Assembly: GCA_011799875.1 (NCBI GenBank)
Contig: CM022302.1
Coordinates: 303,873,048-303,937,047 of the forward strand
Source of the DNA: Thinopyrum elongatum
Lineage: Eukaryota > Streptophyta > Magnoliopsida > Poales > Poaceae
Length of the DNA: 64,000 bases
Reading direction: 5' to 3'
Made by a program: the position numbers and the translations under genes. Positions 56,228 to 64,000 of this stretch are shown here, in pieces (positions within the stretch are counted from its first letter, which is position 1; every line of letters begins with the position of its first letter). The notes beneath the pieces were generated by a model. The model did not search any database and was not told the DNA's origin. It was given only the letters and a program-made list of their open reading frames with translations.

Positions 56228-57680
56228 ACCTTGGGGATGCCCCATGGCACCACAAGGTAATATTCAAGGAGAACCAAGCAACTAAGCTTGGGGATGCCCC
56301 GGAAGGCATCCCCTCTTTCTTCTAACGACCATCGGTAATTTTACTTGGAGCTATATTTTTATTCGTCACATATCATGAGTTTTGCTTGGAGCGTCTTGTA
56401 TTTATATGAGTCTTTGCTTGCTTTACTTTTTAGTTTGTCACAGTCGTCCTTGCTGGAGGCACCTATTTGAGAGAGTCATAATGATGCTATGATTTGTTAG
56501 AATTGGTCTATGTGCTTCACTTAAATTTTTTGAGCTATGGAATTGCTCTAGTACTTCACTTATATCTTTTTGAGCATGGTGGTGTTCTATATTTTGAAGA
56601 AATATGCTCTCATGCTTCACTTAGATTATTTTGATAGTTCGTAGAATTTTAAAGAAATATCCTCTCATGCTTCACTTATAGTATTTTGAGAGATGAAAAT
56701 TATTTTGAAGAAATATGTGCTCTTGTTCTTGAGTTATATTTGTTTCAGAGCTTTGCTAGTAGCAATGGCAATATATGAAATTAGTCCCAAAGTGATAGAT
56801 ATTCAAGAGTGATATAATAAAAACTTTCACGAAGATCATTGGATATTAAAAACTTGATTCCTTGTAATAGTATTGAGATATGATGATAGTAATATGTGAG
56901 TCATGTTGGTAAGTACTTATGTTTTAGTAAGAATATTGGTGTGAAGGTTTGTGATTCCCTATGCAAGCATGAAAGTCAATAGTTATGCAATGAAATTACA
57001 TCCTACTTGTGGTGCATTATTTGGTGTTAGTTATGTTTAATGCTCTTTTATGATCGTTTTTGTTTCTTGATTGGTCACTTCTCAATCTATTTGCTAGCCT
57101 CCGTTTGTACTAAGTAGGATTACTACTTGTGCATCCAAATCCTTAAACCTAAGTTGTACCAAATGAGTCCACCATACCTACCTATATGCGGTATTTCTGT
57201 GTTGTTCCAAGTAAATTTGTATGTGCCAACTCTAATAGTCAAAATAAATTTCCTTTTTATGTGTTCGTACTGCTCATGAAGCGGCAGGGGGTGGCTAATA
57301 TTTTCCATGCTAGATACTTTATTCTCAAGATGAGTGTTTATTCACTTGTTATTGCATGAGAGTGGCAAAGGTAATAAGGATGCCCAGTCCTGAAATGCAA
57401 AAAAAAATTTATTTATGTTGTTCAATAATAAATTCCATGGAAAGTGTTGGTATGGAGGGCACCCGTGGATACGGCTAGCCATGGATTGTGAAAGAATGGT
57501 GGAAAAAGGAATATACTTTATTTTCTGTTTGGGAATCGCCTATGATTTATCTAGCATGGAAAGTATTGGGAATTCTCGGTCATTTTCGTTGAAGGGAAAA
57601 GCATGCCATCCAAAATAATTTTATCTCTCAATTTAAGCTTTGAGCTTAGGCACCTCTGGAATCGCCTATGATTTATCTAG
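56228..57680 (+). repeat. 3' non-coding region of D, second part
   Basis: Resumes with 'ggggatgccc..ggaaggcatcccctc' and repeated 'cttcacttatatc' phrases, matching S at 14170-14262 and 24935-25560. It ends near ttatctaggc at 57680 without reaching a 3' LTR. Confidence 0.7.
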
Positions 57681-57902
57681 GCAGAGTGTTCCCGGCAGAC
57701 GTTTCTACCGGTGTCCAGCTGCAGATGATGGTGCTGCCGATGGTCAGCTGCAGACGATGGTGCTGCTGTCGATCAGCTAGAGTCGGAGTCATTGTCTTCG
57801 GACTTGATGAAGGGGACTCACCACCGCCGTCTTCACCATATGCCTCCTCATCACTTTCGCTCGAGGAGGAGCTTTCACTGTTACTCGAGCTCTCCGCGCA
57901 GC
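57681..57902 (-). pseudogene. Inverted fragment of a B3-type antisense gene (acidic tail only)
   Basis: On the minus strand this repeats the end of the gene at 59365-60023: GCGCGGAGAGCTCGA, then a Ser/Glu/Asp-rich tail with TPTLAD in place of the stop region, then tracts of ATCATCTGCAGCTG type. The B3 domain itself is missing because the C LTR begins at 57903. It shows that element C landed inside another, oppositely oriented copy of the same antisense gene. Contains a roughly 30-bp duplication (57718-57777). Confidence 0.6.
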
Positions 57903-58817
57903 TGTCGTGGTTTCACACGGCCACCTATGGGGCCATCGGCCCCTTGTGGTTCGGCAAGGGGGACGAGCACATTGCACAAAGAGCGGAAAGCATAGAGCAG
58001 CACGGCAGCGATCACACGAGCAGTTTTACCCAGGTTTGGGCCGCCGCGAGGCATAAAACCCTACTCCTGCTTTGGTGGATTGATGAGTGGATTGTGGTGG
58101 AGGCGCAGCGCTCTAGCCCGGCAAGGCCGCCTCGGGGCGAGAGCAGCTACGCGCGTATGAGAGTACGGGGGTCCGAATCCTTTCTAAGGTTGCCATGGCC
58201 CTTCTTTTATAGGTTAAGGGGTCACCACAATGGCAAAACAGTCATTATGCACTAATTACATAGCCACAGTGCTATCATGCCTAACTCTGCAGACTGGACA
58301 GAGTGCATTAAATGCACCACTTAGTGTCACATCGAACCGTGGCTCGGCAGCCCTACCGCGCCATGCAGCCAGCTTCTCGCCTGTCTGCATGACACGTCTC
58401 CTGGACGGGTGCCATTTAGGGATGATCTCCTTCAGAAATGGCTACCACGTATCCAGTAACAGCCACATAATCACCTGGGGGCTCGACACCACGCTTGATA
58501 AGTGACTTGCGTTGCTGTGAGGTGGAGCGGTGGAGCCTTGGCGGGGTGATCCGCCTCCTGCGTCCCCGGCAAGCCTGTCGGGGGAGTCTTGAGACTTGTC
58601 CTTGGAGCAACCTCGACCCCGCCAGGCTCACCTGCCCGGCAAGGGAGGTTTTTCCTTGGTGATATCTTGCTTGTTGGGTTGGTCTTGGTCTTCTTGATCC
58701 GCCCTTTGATTTCTCAAAGAGCTATCTCTTCTGCTTGGCCTTGTCTTGAATGTTGCAACTTTGCTCTTGAGCCTGTGTACAGTTCGGGCAACATACCTGG
58801 GGTTTGTTGCACCGACA
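57903..58817 (-). repeat. 3' LTR of C
   Basis: 915 bp on the minus strand, TGTCGGTGCAAC to CCACGACA (TGTCG/CGACA inverted ends). TATA box CTATAAAAGAAG at 58201-58212, then a leader with AGCAGGAGTAGGGTTTTA and CCAAACCTGGGTAAAA. The left flank gcagc (57898-57902) should recur beyond the unseen 5' LTR. Confidence 0.85.
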
Positions 58818-58840
58818 GGAGCCCCGGGCCTGGCCCGAAC
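58818..58840 (-). other. Polypurine tract of C
   Basis: Minus-strand GGGCCAGGCCCGGGGCTCC directly precedes TGTCGGTG; the same block precedes the B LTR (7265-7290). Confidence 0.65.
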
Positions 58841-59289
58841 GCGCTACCGAGCGTCATCGGGGTAGGCCCTATCTAGTACATAGGCGAGCGAGTTGTGGTA
58901 GCTCGTCCTTTGAGATCTTCTTTGCTTCTTCATTAACCTGCATTGAGTCAGTTTCCGGCTTTCCCGCGCGTCGTGTGAGACGTTACAAGGGGAACCCAAG
59001 CCACGATATGTGGGCCGCACACGTCCCACGTTCACGGGGTGGTAACTGCCATTCCACTAGCTTCCCTGCCACTTGTGCTTCCGCCACGTGTGCCGCATGC
59101 ATTGCGCAGGGTTGGTGGCGGATGCGGAGGGCGCGGGAATGAGTGCCATGGCAGAGAACCAGGCGTCATGGGTTGGTACAGACGGTCGGCCTTGATTCCA
59201 CGAGTCGTTGATGGCGCGGGGGGGAGCCAGATTGGAGGAGTGGGGTGGCTGCCTCCATAGTGAGGAGCCAGCCCCCTGCCCCGTTCGCT
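58841..59289. other. Leader region between polypurine tract and antisense promoter in C
   Basis: No confident ORF. It is GC-rich and includes upstream promoter sequence for the B3-type gene. The comparable region of B is 7291-7496. Confidence 0.45.
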
Positions 59290-59299
59290 TATAAAAAGG
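59290..59299 (+). promoter_or_regulatory. TATA box of the B3-type antisense gene
   Basis: TATAAAAAGG, 75 bp before the ATG at 59365, which itself sits in a good context (ccaccATGG). Close in sequence and position to the B box (CATAAAAAGG). Confidence 0.7.
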
Positions 59300-59364
59300 G
59301 GCGTGAACGGGGCGTTTGTCCATGGACTCCACTCCTTCCCTTTCTTGAGCATTCCTTGTCCACC

Positions 59365-60023
59365 ATGGTGAGAGGGCGAGGACGCGGTGGTTCCCCAGCG
59401 ATGGCGACGAGGGCTTCTACTAGACAACACCTCCCTCCTCCAGTCGAAAACTCGGGGTTGGAGCTCGCCGCGAGAGGAGGTGGGAGGGGGCGAGGTCGTG
59501 GCCGTCGTGGTGCCTAGGGTCGAGGAGGATGGGGTGGTGCTCTGATCGCACCTCCGCCGATCGCCCACCCCCAATGGAAGGCCATGTCGGAGATCAACCG
59601 CTAGAGTTCATCATCAAATTGCACAGGTCTCCGCGCGGCCACCTCCGCCTCCCTACTCCATTTGCGAGGGCAATGAAGCCTGAACAGCCGCGCGCACTGA
59701 AGCTGCACATGAGGGGTTGCTATAATGGCAGCATGCGGGTGGATGTGGATTTCCCCGCCCCTCATGTCATGCTCTTCCGACGCGGCTGGAAGACTTTTGC
59801 TCGCGCCCAAAGCTTTTCGGAGGGGCACGTCCTCCATTTTAAATTAATGGATGCCGAGCTGCTCTCCGTCAAGGTCTTCGGGTGCTCGGGTGCTCACTTA
59901 GGGTGCTGCGCGGAGAGCTCGACCGACGATGAAAGCTCCTCCTCGAGCGATAGTGATGAGGAGGACAGTGACAGTGATGACGATGGTGCCGATGGACAGG
60001 ACGATGGCTCCGACTCTGGCTGA
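59365..60023 (+). pseudogene. B3 DNA-binding-domain gene, antisense in element C (broken)
   Basis: ATG 59365 opens an Arg/Gly-rich N-terminus (MVRGRGRGG, later GRGRGRGRRGA) that reaches a TAG at 59515-59517. The next open frame (59529-60023) carries the rest, so one stop and one frame change (near 59600) separate the parts. The second part has a plant B3 fold signature: LRLPTPFARAM, LKLHMRG, a V-x-V strand, RRGWKTFARAQSFSEGH, and FKLMDAELLSVKVFG; it then ends in a Ser/Asp/Glu-rich tail to TGA at 60021-60023. B3 domains bind DNA in plant transcription factors (ABI3/VRN1, ARF, REM groups); this is closest in shape to REM-like singles. It takes the place where A and B hold the coiled-coil protein. 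An alternative to mutation is a small intron between the two parts. Confidence 0.65.
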
Positions 60024-61175
60024 ATGCCAGCCGTACCATCACCGTCAGGCGGTGGCACCATCATCTGCACCTGCATCTCATTCCCGGCAAGGCAACTTGC
60101 TGGGGAGTTGGATGGAGAGGTGGGGATGGTGTCTTCGGCTCCTCTAGCAGCCTTCCAGCTGGACCCCAGCAGGCTTCCTCATGGGCTGCAGCTTCAATCG
60201 CCCTGCCGTGTCCTGCTGGCCCTGGTGGCGGTGGTCAGGGGGATCCTTCCGCCTCTCTCTTCACCATCACCTTCCTCCATGCCCTCCTGGCCTTGTTGAG
60301 CTCCCTGTCTTGGGGCCCGACGGGGTCAGGCTGGGCGTCTTGCCCAGGCACCCCTTTTGCCCTCTTCACCTCCCACCGTAGTGCCTAGGAGGAGAGGGAC
60401 AAAAAAGGGATTTCGGGGCACTTATCTTTTTCCATTCTAAAATATGTAGGCACTTGCCAAACTTTAGTCTAAATTATGTAAACTTATTTATCCATGTTTG
60501 TGTTCTGCAAGATCTGTACTTGCTTATCACCATATTAATGAAAAAGACAAGCCTTGCCGGGTACTTGTGCATGTATCATGTCCATGTAGAGGTGAGGTGC
60601 CTCTATACGTTCAAGTAAACAAGTTTCCCCCGGCAAGCTATCCTGCCGGTACCCTTAGTTTGCTGCCGCGGGGCAAGGCATGCCGAGCTTAAAACTATAG
60701 CAAGGGACCAACCCCTTGTCGAACCATCTCCATCAAAGGCCACTGCGACCACCTTGCCTGAAGCAACATTCAGGACAAAAGGATGGGAGCACCTATGTTT
60801 CAAAGGTGATGAGGTCTTCATATGCACAAGTTTTCACATTACAGAACAGGTATGGATAAGAAGGAACTTATCTGTTTGGCTTGCCGGAGCTCGCTGTGTA
60901 GGCTTGTCTTCTTTTCTTCTCTTCGGGATCAAGTCCACGGCAAGAACCCTGCAACTTAATGCAGATGAAAACAGTGCTACATGTGACCTCATCTACATGA
61001 TCATGCTATGCTCATGATATGCTTATGCATGCATGCAAGTTTTGGGGGCCCCCAGCGCTTCATTTATTAATCTGGTGCTCAGGGTCTACGCCTGGCTTTG
61101 TACAAAGGGTTACATGCAACATCAGCAAGGCTTGTACAAAAGGGTGGCTGCCGGGCAGGGCCCGACAGCTGCGCC
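60024..61175. other. Gap between the B3-type gene and pol in C
   Basis: A Pro/Ser-rich low-complexity region (60030-60400) may be 3' untranslated sequence of the antisense gene; an AT-rich stretch with possible polyadenylation signals lies at 60430-60550. About 61060-61175 matches the equivalent place in A (3310-3420). No further gene. Confidence 0.5.
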
Positions 61176-62631
61176 TTACGGGTAGAACTTACAGAGATGC
61201 TCAATGTTCCATGAGTTTTGCAAATGAATGCCATCTCCGGTCTCTAGACGGACTGTGCCAGGCTGGTGACTCATACTACCCGGTAAGGGCCTTCCCACTT
61301 CGGCGTCAACTTGTTTGCACCCTTGGCGGACTGAACACGCCTAAGGATAAGGTCGCCTTCCTCAAAGCTCCGGTCATGAACCCTGCGGCTATGATAGCGA
61401 CACAGGGCTTGCTGGTAGCGTGCAGCACGCATAGCAGCCCGGAGACGGTTCTCCTCAAGTAGCACAGCGTCGTCACGCCAGTGCTATTCTCATCGTAGGC
61501 AAGCACTCGAGGTGATCCGTATATGAGTTCCGTGGGGATCACTGCTTCTGCCCCATAGAAAAGGGAGAAGGGAGTCTGCCCGGTAGCTCTATTTGGTGTC
61601 ATACGGAGGGACCAAAGAACCACCGGTAGCTCGTCGATCCATCGCCTGCTGCACTTCTGCAGCCTATCAAATGTTCTTGTCTTGAGTCCTCACAGCACTT
61701 CAGCGTTGGCCCTCTCAGCTTGTCTGTTGCTTCTGGGATGGGCAACAGAGGCAAATGAGACTTTGCTTCCGAGGGCATGAATGTATTGCACGAAGGCGCG
61801 GCTTGTGAACTGGGTGCCATTGTCAGTGATGATTCTGGCGGGTACTCCGAAACGGCACACCAATCCTTTCTAGCACTTGATAGCTGACTGTGAGGTCACC
61901 TTCCTCATGGGCTCCACCTCTGGCCACTTTGTGAACTTGTCGATAGCGATGAACAAGAACTCAAAGCCCCCGGTAGCACGGGGGAAGGGCCCAGGATGTC
62001 GAGCCCCTAGACCGAGAAGGGCCATGACAAAGGGATCCTCTAGAGAGCTTGGGCAGGCTGATGGATATTCTTGGAGTGGAACTGACAGGCTTCACATTTG
62101 GTGACTAGCTCAATTGCATCTTGGAGGGCCGTGGGCCAGTAAAAACCTTGCTGGAAGGCTTTTCCAACCAGGGCCCTCGATCCAATGTGGGAGCCGCACA
62201 TACCCTTGTGTATCTCTGCCAACAGTTCCTTTCCTTCTTCCCAGCAAATGCACTTCAATTTTGCACCGTTGGGCCTCCTTCTGTATAGCGTGTCTTCAAC
62301 AAACTGATACATACTGGCCCTCCGGGCTACTCTTTCAGCTTCTTCTTGCTCTTCCGGAAGTTCTCCTGTTTGGAGGAAATGGACTATGTGCCGCGCCCAA
62401 GTCGGAGCCTGAGGCTTGGTCAACGAGGACCATCGGCACCTCCTCATCCGTGGGAGCGCACTCCTCGATCGAAGAGGCTGGTAGTTTGGCAGGAGGGTGC
62501 AGCTCACCAATCGGAGGGGAGTTGTTCCCGCCAAGGTCTCTGTTGGGGGCTTCGGGAAGCTCTGCCGGGATAGGCCTGCCGGAGTCCAGTTTCCTCCTCT
62601 TTCTGGCCATTGTTGTCGGGGATACGGAGGG
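61176..62631 (-). pseudogene. Integrase of element C (broken)
   Basis: The stop TAA is at 61176-61178. Homologous throughout to A 3421-5031 but without the 23-residue repeats; the linker begins MARKRRKLDSGRP. The HHCC region (SHIGSRALVGKAF to CEACQFHS) is present. A TAG near 62040 interrupts before the core, and a frame change follows; pieces of the core survive (IITDNGTQFTS; RQAERANAEVL, with a glycine changed to arginine before the catalytic Glu). The C-terminal part is in yet another frame. Not functional. Confidence 0.8.
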
Positions 62632-64000
62632 TTAAGTCAGATGGAGAACAAAAGTCCCTGGTTCCACAGGGAGTTTTTGTGCAGCGCACTTTGACAGATG
62701 ATCAGCAATATTGTTTTCCGCACGCGGTATGTGCTCTGTTTGCAATCCGTCAAAGCGCTCCTTCAACTTTCTCACTTCCTCGACGTACGCCTCCATCAAT
62801 GGGCTTTGATAATCCTTGTTCACTTGTCTCACCACAAGTTGTGAATCTCCGTGAATAATCAGCTTCTTGATTCCCAGTTCTTTTGCGATCCTGAGCTCGG
62901 CAAGGAGTCCTTCATACTCTGCAGTATTGTTGGTAGCCTTCTCCCGGGGGAAATGCATTTGAACCACGTACTTGAGGTGCTCCCCTGAGGGAGCAACGAG
63001 AAGCATGCCAGCTCCTGCACCTTGTAGGGAGAAGGCACCATCAAAGTACATGATCCATTATTGGGGCACTTCCTTGCCGGGGATAACTGTCTCCAACACT
63101 GCTTCATCAGGGATGGGCGTCCATTCTGCAATAAACTCTGTTAGTGCTCTTCTCTGAACGGTTGATGTGCTCTCAAACTTCAAGCCAAAGCTGGACAACT
63201 CCAGGGCACATTACACTATCCTGCCGGCAGCCTCAGGGTCCCTCAATATGCGTTGCAAGGGGAAGCGGATGACAACTGTGATCTCGTGGGCTTGGAAGTA
63301 GTGGCACAGTTTCCTTGAGGCCATGATGAGGCCAAAAATCAACTTTTGCATGCCAGAGTACCTCGACCTAGCCCTCTGCAACAGGGAGCTGACGAAGTAC
63401 ACTAGCCGCTACACCACTTTCCTCCTTGCCGTGACCTTGGAACTGTCCTCATTGCCTCGCTCCTCCTTGCTCTGATCTGCCTCTGACTCTATCGGGGTGA
63501 GTTCACTTCCTTCTCCAGAGAGGATGGCAGTTGCAGCTGCTTCTTCATCTACTTCCTGCTGCGCCACCAGTGCTGCGCTAACCACTTGATTGGTTGCCGC
63601 TAAGTACAGCAGCAATGACTCTTGTGGCTTCAGAGCAACTAAGGTGGGAACAGAGGAAAGATAGGTCTTCAAATCTTGCAGCACAGCGTCCGCCTCCGGG
63701 GTCTACTCCACGGGGCCTGCCTTCTTCAGAATTTTGAAGAATGGCAAAACACGCTCGGCGGACTTGGAAATGAACCTGCTTAGCGCGGCAACGCATCCAG
63801 TCAAACGCCTCACGTCCTTAACTGTCTTGGGTTCTTGAATCTGCTCAATCGCCTTGATCTTGTCGGGGTTGGCCTCTATCCCCCGGTGGGACACAAAGTA
63901 GCCAAGTAGCTTGCCCGAAGGAACGCCAAACACACACTTCTCTGGATTCAGCTTCAAGTTGATCTTGTGCAGATTAGCAAAGGTCTCTTCCAAGTCCTGA
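62632..64000 (-). pseudogene. Reverse transcriptase (C-terminal part) and RNase H of element C
   Basis: RNase H (63051-62632) is open and complete: YFDGAFSLQGAG, NNTAEYEGLLAEL, HGDSQLVV and the HIPRAENNIADHLS region supply the D-E-D-D acidic residues. Upstream are the RT connection and thumb (63993-63211). Stops interrupt at the positions of VYFV (near 63412), WALEL (near 63213) and just before the RNase H (near 63058). The YMDD region lies beyond the window edge. Continuous homology to A 5346-6400 shows what A has lost from its RNase H. Confidence 0.85.

Larger units (their letters stand above)
39547..57680 (+). mobile_element. Element D: WHAM-like (Athila-type) non-autonomous retrotransposon, nested and 3'-truncated
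   Basis: 5' LTR in two parts (39547-40718 and 50243-50613, about 1.54 kb in all) split by element F; PBS 50625; one ORF (50874-51620); then the Sabrina/WHAM-type 3' region (51621-52402 and 56228-57680) split by E. No 3' LTR: the region ends at about 57680 against an inverted Tat fragment. No gag, RT or integrase. The family name is tentative. Confidence 0.8.
57903..64000 (-). mobile_element. Element C: Tat-like Gypsy retrotransposon with a B3-bearing antisense gene
   Basis: Minus-strand order from the right edge: RT (continues beyond 64000), RNase H, linker, integrase, then an oppositely oriented gene, polypurine tract and 3' LTR (58817-57903). Related to A by pol (over most of RT and integrase) and by layout. 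Pol contains several stops and frame changes, so this copy is dead. The 5' LTR and gag lie outside the window. Confidence 0.85.

Overview
The window is transposon-packed intergenic DNA from a large grass genome, most likely a Triticeae (wheat, Aegilops, barley or rye relative). The reasons are the Athila-type LTRs beginning TGATACGTCTCCAACG with a TGGCGCCGTTGCCGGGG-type primer-binding site, the Tat-type Gypsy polyproteins with antisense genes, and the deep nesting with exact 5-bp target-site duplications. I see no host gene, rRNA, tRNA or CRISPR array. Family names (Sabrina-like, WHAM-like, Fatima-like) come from recognising LTR ends by memory and are tentative.

Layout. (1) 1-6835: element A, a minus-strand Tat-like Gypsy element, with integrase, reverse transcriptase and RNase H. 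Convergent to pol lies a spliced plus-strand gene at 1-2566, a long coiled-coil protein open across three GT-AG introns. (2) About 6870-10641: element B, a related minus-strand element: 3' LTR piece, polypurine tract, TATA box and a decayed copy of the antisense gene. (3) 10642-38942: element S, a Sabrina-like Athila derivative with no coding internal region, inserted into B. Two long-LTR, low-coding elements are nested in it: L1 (14263-24934, TSD tcata) and L2 (26035-37940, TSD gttcg), both minus strand with initiator-Met-type primer-binding sites. (4) 38943-39546: unassigned GC-rich sequence. (5) 39547-57680: element D, a WHAM-like element with one 248-residue ORF of unknown function. Its 5' LTR is split by F (40719-50237, TSD cccac), a Fatima-like Tat element that has gag, protease and an antisense gene but no RT, RNase H or integrase. 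Its internal region is split by E (52403-56227, TSD acctt), probably a solo long LTR. (6) 57681-57902: an inverted fragment of an antisense gene. (7) 57903-64000: element C, a minus-strand Tat-like element with 3' LTR, polypurine tract, a TATA-driven antisense gene encoding a B3 DNA-binding domain (broken), and a decayed pol that runs off the window.

How the parts work together. The Tat-like elements A, B, C and F share one plan: pol in one direction and, between pol and the 3' LTR, an oppositely oriented plant-style gene. Where the upstream end is visible (B, C, F) a TATA box lies beside the polypurine tract. The protein in that slot differs: a coiled-coil protein in A and B, a gypsy-type 'transposase_28' protein with coiled coil in F, and a B3 protein in C. 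The long-LTR elements L1, L2 and E form a second theme. They start with TGTAACACCC or TGTCACACCC (L2's outer LTR end reads TGTGGC on the plus strand) and share a GAGTAC...GTACTCAC inverted motif near the LTR 3' end. The strongest candidates for something little described are the B3-bearing antisense gene, the intact spliced antisense gene, the shared LTR motif, and the gag-position ORF of L1.
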